Source of the DNA: Epibacterium sp. Ofav1-8 | GTDB taxonomy: Bacteria > Pseudomonadota > Alphaproteobacteria > Rhodobacterales > Rhodobacteraceae | Length of the DNA stretch: 64,000 nucleotides | Direction of reading: 5' to 3' | NCBI RefSeq assembly: GCF_022348185.1 | Contig: NZ_JAKRFD010000009.1 | Span: 62,001-126,000, forward strand | Part shown: one piece after another, positions 54,251 to 63,910 of the stretch | Layout of the letters: each line of letters starts with the position of its first letter | Position numbering within the stretch: the first letter of the stretch is position 1 | Program-made: the position numbers and the translations under genes | The notes under the pieces: generated by a model | The model's database searches: none | Seen by the model: the letters and a program-made list of their open reading frames with translations, nothing else | What the model was told of the DNA's origin: nothing

Positions 54251-55375
54251 TCAGCGTTTAAAGTTGGCTGCCACAAAGGGCAGTTTTGCGACGGTGACCG
54301 GCACGCGCTTGCCGCGCAGTTCACCGAATATCTGGGTCTCCAGGGCTGCGTGCTCTGCCGTGACATAGCCCATGGCGACGGGGCCGCCCACGGTTGGGCC
54401 AAAGCCACCAGAGGTTATGGTGCCGATCGGCGCGCCACCCTCGGCAGCGGCATAAAGCACAACACCTTCGCGCATCGGCGCGCGACCTTCGGGCTTCAGG
54501 CCCACACGCTTGCGCGGGGCATTCCCGCCGAGATCGGCAAAGACCGCATCCGCACCGGGAAAGCCGCCCGCGCGGTCGCCATCCGGGCGACGTACCTTCT
54601 GGATGGCCCAGCCAAGCGCGGCCTCAAACGGGCGCGTTTCGGTGTCGATGTCGTGACCATAGAGGCAAAGACCACCCTCAAGCCGCAGCGAATCCCGCGC
54701 ACCCAGGCCGATCGCCTCAACATCGGGCTGCTCCAGCAGCGCGCGGGCAAACTGCGCCGCCACTGCCTCGGGTACGGAGATTTCATAGCCGTCTTCGCCG
54801 GTGTAGCCGGACCGCGAGATCCACAGCTCGGCCCCCGCATAGTCAAACGTCGCCACATCCATGAATTTCATGGCAGCGACGCCGGGCACCAGTGCCTCCA
54901 GCGCCGCCTCGGCAGCCGGGCCTTGCAGGGCCACCAGCGCGCGGTCGGTGACCGGCTCGACGCTGATTGCAGGTTCCAGCGCGGCTTTCATACGGGCGAT
55001 GTCGGCGTCTTTGCAGGCGGCGTTCACGACGACAAACAGATGGTCGCCACGGTTGGCAAACATCAGATCATCCTCGATGCCGCCCGCATCATTGGTGAAC
55101 AGACCATAGCGCTGACGGCCCTCGGAAAGCCCCAGCACATCCATCGGTACCAGTTTTTCAAAGGCGTTCGCGACGGCCTCGTAGCTCTCGCCGCGCAGGA
55201 TCACCTGCCCCATGTGGCTGACATCAAAAAGCCCGGCCTTTTCGCGCGTATGGGTGTGTTCCTTCATGATCCCCAGCGGATATTGCACGGGCATGGAATA
55301 GCCTGCAAAGGGCACCATCTTGGCCCCGAGGCTCTCGTGCAATTCAGTAAGGGGGGTGGTCTTCAGATCCGACAT
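54251..55375 (-). CDS. gcvT: Aminomethyltransferase, T protein
   Basis: 374 residues. Folate-binding segments: [19 protein letters not shown] at the start, [22 protein letters not shown] near 190 and the C-terminal beta-barrel ([17 protein letters not shown] end). Transfers the methylene group to tetrahydrofolate. First gene of gcvTHP; a tandem glycine riboswitch occupies its leader. Confidence 0.96.
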   Translation of the reverse strand: MSDLKTTPLTELHESLGAKMVPFAGYSMPVQYPLGIMKEHTHTREKAGLFDVSHMGQVILRGESYEAVANAFEKLVPMDVLGLSEGRQRYGLFTNDAGGIEDDLMFANRGDHLFVVVNAACKDADIARMKAALEPAISVEPVTDRALVALQGPAAEAALEALVPGVAAMKFMDVATFDYAGAELWISRSGYTGEDGYEISVPEAVAAQFARALLEQPDVEAIGLGARDSLRLEGGLCLYGHDIDTETRPFEAALGWAIQKVRRPDGDRAGGFPGADAVFADLGGNAPRKRVGLKPEGRAPMREGVVLYAAAEGGAPIGTITSGGFGPTVGGPVAMGYVTAEHAALETQIFGELRGKRVPVTVAKLPFVAANFKR

Positions 55376-55488
55376 TTCGGCCTGCCTTCCGCGTCTGCGG
55401 CCGGTGCGGTCAAATCACAACATGTCAACGCGTCGTTTGGCATCCGGCATCCAAGGTTTTGCGCAGGCTCCGCCTGCACGCTTTGATG

Positions 55489-55655
55489 CCCCCTCTGTCC
55501 CTTCGCCTGAGATCGTTATCCCTTCGGCGTCCCGGTCTGGCCGGGCTCTCTCCAGAGTCGTTCATGCACACGGTCCTGGTGGCCTGAGAGTTTCCGGGGC
55601 GGTTGCTCCTTCGGCACCGAACCTGCGCACCAACGCGCTGGATCCGGTTCTCCCA
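55489..55655 (-). promoter_or_regulatory. Tandem glycine riboswitch upstream of gcvT
   Basis: The minus-strand leader contains two copies of the glycine aptamer core. Aptamer 1 (~55568-55655) opens GGGAGAA, has GCCGAAGGAGCAA at ~55603-55615 and CTCTCAGGC near 55583. Aptamer 2 (~55489-55558) opens CTGGAGAG, has GCCGAAGGGATAA at ~55516-55528 and CTCAGGCGAAGGGAC near 55500. Each has the two diagnostic boxes of the family, joined by a short linker. The riboswitch normally switches gcv on when glycine is abundant. The rest of 55376-55488 connects it to the gcvT start; the remaining 55656-55836 holds the divergent promoters. Confidence 0.93.
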
Positions 55656-55836
55656 TGTGCTTGGGCGGACGCTATCAGCGCGCCGGGAGTGGCGCAAGAC
55701 GGAATCAGGACCTAATCTGTCGCAAATCGTGTGAGCCGATATCGCACAAGCCAACCACACCGCGATTGTATCAAGCTGTTGGCTTTATTGTGCGGGTGGA
55801 TTGCCGGGACCCGGAACCGCTGCCATAGCTTTGACC

Positions 55837-56826
55837 ATGAAGATCGCGATCAACGGATTCGGCCGCATCGGCCGTACAATCTTGCGCCAGATCCTGACCA
55901 GCCCGCGCGGCTCCGGGATCGAGGTTCAGTGCATCAACGACATCGCAGATCCGGAGATGTGCGCCTACCTGTTTCAATACGACAGCACCTTTGGCCCCTA
56001 CCCGGGAAACGTCTCGCTGGAGGATGGCGCGCTGTGCATCGGAGATCGCCGTATCCCGTTGCACCAGCAGGCAAATGTCACCACGCTTGATCTGTCGGAC
56101 ACCGATGTTCTGCTGGATTGCACCGGCATCGCCCGCACCACCGACCTGGCCCAGCGCGGCCTGAGCGCCGGCGCCAGCAAGGTGCTGATTTCCGGCCCCT
56201 CGCCGGCGGCAGAGGTCACGGTGGTCTATGGTGTCAACGATGGCGACCTTGGGGGCGCCAAGATCGTGTCCAACGCGTCCTGCACAACCAACGCCGTGGC
56301 CGGGCTAGTGCAACTGGTGGATCAGGTGGCCGGCATCGAAACCGGCCATATGACCACGATCCACTGCTACACCAATTCGCAGCCGATGGTGGATGCGCCG
56401 CGTGGCGATTTTGCCCGTTCGCGCGGTGGCGCGCAGTCGATGGTGCCCACCACCACCTCCGCCATGCATCTGATCGATGTGGTGCTGCCGCACCTCAAAG
56501 GCCGCATTTCCGGCGCTGCGGTGCGCGTCCCCACCGCCAGCGTGTCCGCGGTGGATCTGGTCGCCCAGCTCAACAGCGCCTGGGACGAAAAAGACCTGCT
56601 CGCCGCACTGCAAGCGGCGGCAGAACATTCGCCGATCCTCGGCTGGACCGACCAGCCACTGGTGTCGTCGGACCTGCGCGCACGTCCCGAATCCCTGATC
56701 GTCGCCGCGCCCGAAACCCGCATGGTTGCAGGCCAGCAGCTGCGGATCTTTGGCTGGTACGACAACGAATGGGGCTTTTCGGCCCGCATGCTGGATGTTG
56801 CCAGCGCCATGGCGCGCGAGACCTGA
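55837..56826 (+). CDS. Glyceraldehyde-3-phosphate dehydrogenase family protein
   Basis: 329 residues from MKIAINGFGRIGR. Rossmann motif GFGRIGR (7-13), catalytic Cys149 in SNASCTTN, His in TIHCYTNSQ (near 176) and the C-terminal WYDNEWGFSARM. A typical GAPDH fold, slightly divergent in the middle. It could be the second GAPDH or an erythrose-4-phosphate dehydrogenase (Epd, vitamin B6 pathway); no residue I can see settles it. Stands alone, divergent from gcv, ended by a terminator. Confidence 0.88.
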   Translation: MKIAINGFGRIGRTILRQILTSPRGSGIEVQCINDIADPEMCAYLFQYDSTFGPYPGNVSLEDGALCIGDRRIPLHQQANVTTLDLSDTDVLLDCTGIARTTDLAQRGLSAGASKVLISGPSPAAEVTVVYGVNDGDLGGAKIVSNASCTTNAVAGLVQLVDQVAGIETGHMTTIHCYTNSQPMVDAPRGDFARSRGGAQSMVPTTTSAMHLIDVVLPHLKGRISGAAVRVPTASVSAVDLVAQLNSAWDEKDLLAALQAAAEHSPILGWTDQPLVSSDLRARPESLIVAAPETRMVAGQQLRIFGWYDNEWGFSARMLDVASAMARET

Positions 56827-56864
56827 TCGGCAGTTTTTTGCCGTCCCTGCCCCACCAAAGACCC

Positions 56865-56897
56865 CACGGCACAGGCTGCCGCTGTGCCGGAGGTTTT
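56865..56897 (+). terminator. Terminator after the GAPDH-family gene
   Basis: CGGCACAG (56867-56874) pairs with CTGTGCCG (56882-56889) and is followed by GAGGTTTT, 40 bases past the stop. Confidence 0.8.
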
Positions 56898-56990
56898 AAG
56901 AGCACAGTCATGCGTGTAGCGTCGACAATGCTCGCATGGGGGCTAGTTCCCCCGCATACCTTATGTTGATTGCCCGCTGCCGGAGACCCA

Positions 56991-58829
56991 ATGACTCGCA
57001 TTCGCCCCACGCGCCCGCATGCGCGCCGCCTGCTCCGAGCCTTGCGACCCGTTCTGTTCACGTCCTCCCTGAGCCTGGGCCTGATCGGCGCTGGAACGGC
57101 AGCGCATGCGCTGGATACCCGGCTCTCCGCCCCCAAAGCGCCCGAAGACCTGACAGAACGGTTGCAGGGTGCCAGCGCGTCATTGGCACTGGGCGACGGG
57201 GCGGAACTGCAGGAAGTCCTGGCGGCGGCGCTGTCCGATTACCGCACGCTGGTGCAGGTGCTCTATGATGCCGGATATTTCGCCCCGGTGGTCAACATCC
57301 GGCTCGACGGGCGCGAAGCTGCCAATATCAATCTGCTCAACCCGCCGCGCGCAATCGATCAGGTTGCGATTACCGTGGACCCCGGCCCCACCTTCACTTT
57401 CGGACAGGCAGAGGTTACACCGCTGCCCGATACGGAACCGACGGATCTGCCCGAAGATTTCGCCCCGGGACGCCCTGCCAGCACCGGCGTCATCCAGGAG
57501 GCCGCCACCGCCGGGCTCAGCGCATGGGATCGGGCCGGGCATGCCAAGGCGGAGCTTGCCGCGCAATCCATCACCGCAAATGCCGTGCAAAAACGGCTTG
57601 ATGCCGAACTCCGGATCGCGCCGGGACCGCGGTTGCGCCTCGGCCAGTTGCGCATCGAGGGCGAGTCGGATGTGCGGCGCGAGGCGATCCAGCGGATCGC
57701 CGGGTTTGCCACCAACCATACGTACCACCCTGACCTTGTTTCGAAATCCGCAACCCGGCTGCGGCGCACCGGTGCCTTTTCCGCGGTCACCCTGCGACAG
57801 GCAGAAACCCCGAACCCGGACGGAACGCTCGATTTCATCGCAAAGGTCGAGGACCTGCCCAAACGACGGTTCACCTTCGGGGTCGAGGTTTCGTCCTCCG
57901 AGGCGGTGGAACTCAGCACCAGTTGGATGCATCGCAATCTCTTTGGTGCTGCAGAGCGTCTAAAAATTGACCTCTCCGTCAGCGGTCTGGGCGGTGACGA
58001 CATCGACGGCAGCATTTCCGCCCGCCTTGATCGTCCGGCCGCGCTTGGAACCGATGAAACCCTGTTCTACGTCGCCTCGTTGGAACAGCTGGAAGAAGAA
58101 CATTATTCCGCCTCCAGCGCCACCGGTGCGATCGGGGTGCGGCGCACCGTGTCCGATACCACATACGTCGAAGGCGCGGTTGGGCTGCGCTACGTGCATG
58201 CCGATGATGCCTATGGGGATGACCGGGAGTTCACGTATCTCGCTGCCCGACTGCGCGGTGAAAAGGACAAGCGCAACATCAAGACCGATGCGACCGCGGG
58301 CTACTATCTCGATGGTGAGATCGTGCCCTTTGTCGGCATCGATGGCGGCGATCCCGGCGTGCAGATCAATATCGATGCCCGTGGTTACAGGTCCATTGGT
58401 GCCTCCGGGCGCATCGTGCTGGCCGGCCGGCTGCAACTGGGGTCGCTGATCGGCCCCTCGCCGGGGGATGTGTCCCCGACACTGCTGTATTTCTCTGGCG
58501 GGGCCGGATCGGTGCGCGGGCAGGAATTCCAGTCTCTCGGCATTGATGTGGGCGGGGACACCGCGGGCGGTCGCGGCTATCTGGCGATGTCGGGCGAGAT
58601 CCGGGGCCGGATCACCGATACGATTTCGCTGGTCGGGTTCTACGACATCGGTTTCGTGGATGAGAGCAGCTTTGTCAGTGGTGACAGCGAATACCACGCA
58701 GGTGCCGGGATCGGGTTGCGCTATAACGTGACGGGGATCGGCCCGATCCGGCTCGACCTCGCGATGCCTGTCTCGGGCGACACCGACGACGGGCTCCAGT
58801 TTTACATCGGGATAGGACAAGCGTTTTGA
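56991..58829 (+). CDS. tamA: Autotransporter assembly outer-membrane protein TamA
   Basis: 612 residues. Signal peptide (basic start, hydrophobic LFTSSLSLGLIGAGTAAHA), three POTRA-like domains (~50-290), then an Omp85 barrel (from ~295; RRFTFGVEVSSSEAVELSTSW) ending in a C-terminal Phe (FYIGIGQAF) as needed for BAM-dependent insertion. Works with TamB in outer-membrane protein or lipid transport. Start ATG at 56991 with CCGGAGACCC; a TTG at 56970 is less likely. Its stop overlaps the tamB start. Confidence 0.92.
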   Translation: MTRIRPTRPHARRLLRALRPVLFTSSLSLGLIGAGTAAHALDTRLSAPKAPEDLTERLQGASASLALGDGAELQEVLAAALSDYRTLVQVLYDAGYFAPVVNIRLDGREAANINLLNPPRAIDQVAITVDPGPTFTFGQAEVTPLPDTEPTDLPEDFAPGRPASTGVIQEAATAGLSAWDRAGHAKAELAAQSITANAVQKRLDAELRIAPGPRLRLGQLRIEGESDVRREAIQRIAGFATNHTYHPDLVSKSATRLRRTGAFSAVTLRQAETPNPDGTLDFIAKVEDLPKRRFTFGVEVSSSEAVELSTSWMHRNLFGAAERLKIDLSVSGLGGDDIDGSISARLDRPAALGTDETLFYVASLEQLEEEHYSASSATGAIGVRRTVSDTTYVEGAVGLRYVHADDAYGDDREFTYLAARLRGEKDKRNIKTDATAGYYLDGEIVPFVGIDGGDPGVQINIDARGYRSIGASGRIVLAGRLQLGSLIGPSPGDVSPTLLYFSGGAGSVRGQEFQSLGIDVGGDTAGGRGYLAMSGEIRGRITDTISLVGFYDIGFVDESSFVSGDSEYHAGAGIGLRYNVTGIGPIRLDLAMPVSGDTDDGLQFYIGIGQAF

Positions 58830-61800
58830 AACAGTCCCCTCGCAGTTCCGTCATGATCGTGACCCTGGCAGCGGGCGTCTCCCTGACGCCAGCGCCGGTC
58901 ATGGCCCAGCAGGATGCTTCCGAATCCGGGGGGCTGCTGGTGTCCTTTCTGGAGGATACGCTTTCCAACGACTCGCGCGCCATCCGGGTGCAAGGGCTCG
59001 ATGGCGCGTTCTCCTCCCAGGCCCGCATCGAACGCCTCACGGTCTCGGATGAGGACGGCATCTGGCTGACCGTCGAAGGGGCCGAACTGGACTGGAACCG
59101 GCTGGCGCTGGTGCGGGGCCGGTTTTCGGTGAACCGGCTGAAGGCCGACCGCATCATCGTGGAGCGCAGCCCCAAACCGCTCCCGGCGGATCCGGAACTG
59201 CCAACACCAGAGGCAACGCCCTTCTCGCTGCCCGATCTGCCGGTGTCGCTCGAAATCAGTGAAATCGCCGCTGGTGAGATCCAGCTCGGTACCGCCCTTG
59301 TGGGCCAGCAGGCGTCCCTGTCGCTCGACGGCGGGCTGACCCTGGCCGATGGCGCGCTGGATACCCGGCTGCAGGTTGCGCGTCTGGATCGGCCCGGAGA
59401 CACGCTCTCCCTGACCGCCTCCTTTGCCAATTCCAGCGAACAGCTGGCGCTCGACCTGCTCCTCGACGAAGCCGCCGGAGGCCTGGTCTCGACGGCTCTC
59501 GACCTGCCCGGCCGGCCCGACCTGAGCCTTGCGGTCCAGGGCGAAGGGCCGCTGTCGGATTTCACCGCCGACATCGGGCTGGCCACAAACGGCCGTGACC
59601 GGATCAACGGATCCGTGAGCCTCACCGGACTGGCCGATGTTGCAGCGGGCGCCGACGCCGGATTGGCCTTTTCCGCCGACCTCGGCGGCAATATCGACCC
59701 GTTGCTGAAGCCCGACTACCGCCCCTTCTTCGGCCCAGGCCTGCGCGCCACGGTCAAGGGGCAGACGCTGCCCGAAGGCGGCGTGGATCTGGAAAGCCTG
59801 GCGCTGCGCACCCAGGCCCTGCGGCTGACCGGAGCGCTCTCGCTCGTCGGTGGCACGCTGGAGACCGCAAACCTCAAAGCCGGCATCACCCCGCCGGACG
59901 GGCGGACCGCGGTCATCCTGCCGGTCTCTGGCGCGGATACCACGGTGGCGCGGGTGGATCTGGCCTTGCAGAAGCCGGCAGGCGAAAACTGGCAGATCAA
60001 TGGCGAGATCGACAGCCTGCGCACCCCGGATGTGGCGCTCTCCCGCGCGGTGATCAGCGCCGCCGGATCGCTCGATCAGAGCAGCGGTTTTGCACTGGAC
60101 GGCGCCCTCGACGCACGGCTCAGCGGTTTTGTCCTGTCCGACCCCGCCCTGGCAGACGCCACCGGCAGTGAATTGACCCTGAGCAGCAGGCTCACCACGG
60201 AGGATGGCGCCGATTTCCTGATCCGGGACCTGGATCTGCAGGGTGAGGACTACGGCGCACGCGGCGAAATCCGTTTCAACGGTGTTGAAAACGATCTGAG
60301 GATCGCCACCAGCCTCGCGCTCACAAGCGAAGATCTGGGCCGCTTTTCCAGTCTCGCGCAACTGGAGCTTGCCGGCTCTGCGAACGCGGATGTGACCGCG
60401 CATGTTCAGCCCCTGAGCGGCGCATTTGGTGTTGATCTCACGCTCAATGGACGTGATCTGCAAACCGGGATCGCGGATGTCGATCCGCTGCTCGTCGGCA
60501 CAAGCACGCTCGAGCTGGTCGCCGCCCGTGACACGTCAGGCCTGCGGATCGACAGCTTCGACCTTCAGACCGCAGAAGTCTCTGCCACCGGTCAAGGCAC
60601 GCTCGACAGCGGTGCCGGCGCGATCAAGCTGGACGCACGGCTGGCCCGGCTGGAGCGATTTGTTCCCGACCTGCCGGGTCCGGTGACCCTGACGGCAAAT
60701 TTTGACCGCGCCGGTGATCGGCTGGACGGGACCGCGAAATTGCGCGGACCGCAGGACACCCGACTGGATCTGAACGGCACCTTTACCCTGGATGGCAGCG
60801 CCCAGTTCGGATTTGACGCGCATATCGACCAGCCCCAGGCCTTCGCTCCACAGCTTGCGGGCGCGCCGCTCACTCTGACAGGCGACGCAAACCGGCGCGA
60901 TGGCACCTGGACCGGCCAAGCCGACGTCAGCGCCACCGGCGGCACCCAGGCCCGTGTGACCGCCCGGTTCGACGAGGCCCGCGGCGACATGGATCTGGAG
61001 CTGTCCGCGCTTGTCGCCCGCATCGCGCAGTTCGTGCCGTCGATCCAGGGCCAGGCAACCACCAACCTGAGCGCCACCCGCCGGGACGGCAGGTGGGACG
61101 GCACCGGCGCTGTCACCGGCCCCGGCGACAGCACTGCAGAGTTTGACGCAACATTTGCAGAGGCCACCGGAGATGTGGACCTGAGCCTGACCGCCGACGT
61201 CGGCCGTGTCAGCGTCTTTGCTCCGACGCTCAGCGGTACTGCCTCCGCCGAGATCAGCGGCACCCGGCGCTCCGGCACCTGGGCGGGACGCGGCCGCCTC
61301 GCCGGACCGGCTGGCGCCCGCATCGACCTCTCCGGCGACTTCAACGAAAGTGACGGCGCCGCGCAGCTCAGTTTCGATGCGGCCGTCGAACGATTGCAGC
61401 AGATCATACCGGGTCTCGACGGCGTGTTGACGGCGCAGGGTGAGGCCGCCCGCAGCGATGGCATCTGGCAGATTGACTCAACGGCCCGCGGCCCGCTGGG
61501 AATCGATTCCAGAATTTCCGGTTCCTGGGATGAGGCCCAAGCCCGGGCGGATATCTCTGCCAACGGTTCGTTGCGGCTGGAAGGCGCCAATGCCTTTGTC
61601 AAGCCCAACCTCCTGAAGGGGCTCGCGCAATTCGATCTGACCCTGCGGGGACCGGCGCAGCTGAGTTCGCTGAGCGGAACCGTGACCACCTCGGACGCGC
61701 AATTGGTTCTGCCACAAGCAGCGCAGGCGATTGACGGCATCCGCACACGCGTCAGTCTGAACAACGGCTCCGCCTCCCTGTCGCTCGACGCCCGCCCGCG

Positions 61801-62839
61801 CGATGGCGGCACCATCAGCGTCAGCGGCCCGGTGTCCCTGACCGCCCCCTATTCGGGAAACCTGCAGATCCGGTTGTCAGAGGTGGTTCTGACGGACAAC
61901 CTGTCCTATCGCAGCTCCCTGGGCGCAGACCTCCGCCTCTCCGGCCCCCTGGCGGGCAACAGCCGCCTGAGCGGGCGCGTCGATGTGGGCGAGACCAGCA
62001 TCAACCTCAATACCGCAGGCGGCGCGGTCTCTGCCGCGCCCATTCCGCCCATCCGCCATCGCGGCCAGTCGCGCGCCCAAACCGCCACACGCATCCGCGC
62101 CGGGCTGGTGGATACCGGCGGCGGCGGGGGCGCGGCCAGAAACTCGGATATTGCGCTCGATGTGCAGGTCAATGCCCCAAACCGCATCTTTGCCCGGGGG
62201 CGCGGCCTCAATGCGGAGCTGGGCGGCACGATCAACGTCCGGGGCACTACGTCGAATATCGCGCCCTCCGGCCAGATCGGGCTTATCCGCGGCACCTTCG
62301 ATATTCTGGGACGTCGGCTCAATCTGGATGAGGGTCGCATCACGCTGCTCGGAGACCTGAAACCCTATCTGGAGTTCATCTCGACCGCCAATACGGAACA
62401 GGGCACCGCCACCCTGTCGATCTCCGGCCGTATCGACGGCCCTGAAATCAAGGTGACCTCAGAGCCACCGCGCCCCAGCGAAGAAGCCCTGGCACTGCTG
62501 TTGTTCGGCGACAATATCCAGGACATCTCGCCGCTGGCGCTGGCACGGCTGGCCGGGTCCGCGCTCACGCTCAGCGGGCGCGGCGGCGGCGCGCAAAAGG
62601 CGCTGCGGGACACCACCGGCGCGGACAATGTCGACATCGGGGCCAACAACCTCGGTGTCGGGCAGCTCGGTCTGGGCGGGTACCTTGCGGACAATGTCTA
62701 TACCGATCTGAACGTCACCGCCGAAGGGGACAGCGAACTCACCATCAACCTCGACCTGACCAAATCCCTGACCGTGACCGGCAAGGCCGACAGTGTCGGT
62801 GAAACCGGCCTCGGCCTCTATTTCAAACGGGACTACTGA
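58826..62839 (+). CDS. tamB: Translocation and assembly module protein TamB
   Basis: 1337 residues. N-terminal signal anchor (~10-25), a very long repetitive beta-helical body rich in alternating hydrophobic/Thr/Asp residues (VDLSLTADV, ISGTRRSGTW-like repeats), and the C-terminal DUF490 domain (~1000-1337, with RGTFDILGRRLNLDEGRITL) ending GLGLYFKRDY. Spans the periplasm with TamA or carries phospholipids. TTG start overlapping the tamA stop (TTGA), an alternative is ATG at 58853. Confidence 0.92.
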   Translation: MKQSPRSSVMIVTLAAGVSLTPAPVMAQQDASESGGLLVSFLEDTLSNDSRAIRVQGLDGAFSSQARIERLTVSDEDGIWLTVEGAELDWNRLALVRGRFSVNRLKADRIIVERSPKPLPADPELPTPEATPFSLPDLPVSLEISEIAAGEIQLGTALVGQQASLSLDGGLTLADGALDTRLQVARLDRPGDTLSLTASFANSSEQLALDLLLDEAAGGLVSTALDLPGRPDLSLAVQGEGPLSDFTADIGLATNGRDRINGSVSLTGLADVAAGADAGLAFSADLGGNIDPLLKPDYRPFFGPGLRATVKGQTLPEGGVDLESLALRTQALRLTGALSLVGGTLETANLKAGITPPDGRTAVILPVSGADTTVARVDLALQKPAGENWQINGEIDSLRTPDVALSRAVISAAGSLDQSSGFALDGALDARLSGFVLSDPALADATGSELTLSSRLTTEDGADFLIRDLDLQGEDYGARGEIRFNGVENDLRIATSLALTSEDLGRFSSLAQLELAGSANADVTAHVQPLSGAFGVDLTLNGRDLQTGIADVDPLLVGTSTLELVAARDTSGLRIDSFDLQTAEVSATGQGTLDSGAGAIKLDARLARLERFVPDLPGPVTLTANFDRAGDRLDGTAKLRGPQDTRLDLNGTFTLDGSAQFGFDAHIDQPQAFAPQLAGAPLTLTGDANRRDGTWTGQADVSATGGTQARVTARFDEARGDMDLELSALVARIAQFVPSIQGQATTNLSATRRDGRWDGTGAVTGPGDSTAEFDATFAEATGDVDLSLTADVGRVSVFAPTLSGTASAEISGTRRSGTWAGRGRLAGPAGARIDLSGDFNESDGAAQLSFDAAVERLQQIIPGLDGVLTAQGEAARSDGIWQIDSTARGPLGIDSRISGSWDEAQARADISANGSLRLEGANAFVKPNLLKGLAQFDLTLRGPAQLSSLSGTVTTSDAQLVLPQAAQAIDGIRTRVSLNNGSASLSLDARPRDGGTISVSGPVSLTAPYSGNLQIRLSEVVLTDNLSYRSSLGADLRLSGPLAGNSRLSGRVDVGETSINLNTAGGAVSAAPIPPIRHRGQSRAQTATRIRAGLVDTGGGGGAARNSDIALDVQVNAPNRIFARGRGLNAELGGTINVRGTTSNIAPSGQIGLIRGTFDILGRRLNLDEGRITLLGDLKPYLEFISTANTEQGTATLSISGRIDGPEIKVTSEPPRPSEEALALLLFGDNIQDISPLALARLAGSALTLSGRGGGAQKALRDTTGADNVDIGANNLGVGQLGLGGYLADNVYTDLNVTAEGDSELTINLDLTKSLTVTGKADSVGETGLGLYFKRDY

Positions 62840-62919
62840 CCCTTTGAACCAGTTGCATTGCCGGGCAGGTCACGTAGGGTCGAACCAGGGCTCGCCAGGA
62901 GCCGTAATGCGCGAGACCC

Positions 62920-63909
62920 ATGACTGACGCTTCCTGTTCCGCCACCGCCGCCCGTTTTGCAGATGTCGATGCCGTGGTGATCGGCCGCAACGAGGGCGCG
63001 CGGCTGGTCGCGTGCCTCCAGAGCCTGTCCGGGCAGGTCAATCGCATCATCTATGTGGACAGCGGTTCCACCGATGGATCGCTTCAGGCGGCAGAGGCGC
63101 TTGGGGCAGAAATCGTGTCGCTGGACATGTCCCTGCCCTTTACCGCCGCGCGCGCCCGCAATGCCGGGTTGGAGCGCCTGAACGCGGGGCACGCGGGGGC
63201 CCTGGTCCAGTTTCTGGATGGCGATTGCAGCCTGGTGTCCGACTGGCTGCCTGCGGCGGTTGCGTTCCTTGCTGACCGCCCGGATGTGGCGGTGGTCTGC
63301 GGGCGGCGACGCGAAGACGCGCCCGATGTCAGCATCTACAACCACCTGTGTGATCTGGAATGGGATACGCCCGTGGGCGAAGCGACGGCCTGTGGCGGCG
63401 ACGCCCTGATGCGCCGCAGCGCCGTGGGTCAGGTTGGCGGCTACCGGGACAGCCTCATCGCAGGTGAGGAGCCGGAAATGTGCCTGCGCCTGCGCCGGGC
63501 GGGATGGAAGATCTGGCGCATCGACGCGGAAATGACCCGGCACGATGCCCGCATGACGCGGTTCGGGCAATGGTGGAACCGAAGCCGCCGCGCCGGCCAT
63601 GCCTTTGCCGAAGGCGCGTATCTGCATGGCGCGCCCCCCGAACGGCACTGGGTTGCGGAAACCCGCCGCGCCCTCGTCTGGGGGGCACTGTTGCCGGTGG
63701 TGATGCTCACCCTGCTTGCGATTGCGCCGCCTGCGGCAGGGCTTGTCGCACTGGCCTATCCGGCGCAATTCCTGCGGCTGTCACTGCGGGACGGGCCAAA
63801 ACGGGCGTGGTTTTCGATCCTCGGCAAGTTTGCCGAGGCCCTGGGCGTGTGCGAGTTTCACCTCAACCGGATACGCGGGCGGCATCGCGGGCTGATCGAA
63901 TACAAATAG
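62920..63909 (+). CDS. Family 2 glycosyltransferase
   Basis: 329 residues. N-terminal GT-A fold with VDAVVIGRNEGARL and IIYVDSGSTDGSL, a DxD-like metal motif FLDGDC near residue 100, and the acceptor-side CGGDALMRRSAV and the ED/EE stretch IAGEEPEMCLRLRRAGW. Hydrophobic spans at ~250-275 suggest membrane attachment. Could act in surface polysaccharide synthesis; sugar unknown. About 80 bases after tamB, may be co-transcribed. Confidence 0.9.
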   Translation: MTDASCSATAARFADVDAVVIGRNEGARLVACLQSLSGQVNRIIYVDSGSTDGSLQAAEALGAEIVSLDMSLPFTAARARNAGLERLNAGHAGALVQFLDGDCSLVSDWLPAAVAFLADRPDVAVVCGRRREDAPDVSIYNHLCDLEWDTPVGEATACGGDALMRRSAVGQVGGYRDSLIAGEEPEMCLRLRRAGWKIWRIDAEMTRHDARMTRFGQWWNRSRRAGHAFAEGAYLHGAPPERHWVAETRRALVWGALLPVVMLTLLAIAPPAAGLVALAYPAQFLRLSLRDGPKRAWFSILGKFAEALGVCEFHLNRIRGRHRGLIEYK

Positions 63910-63910
63910 G

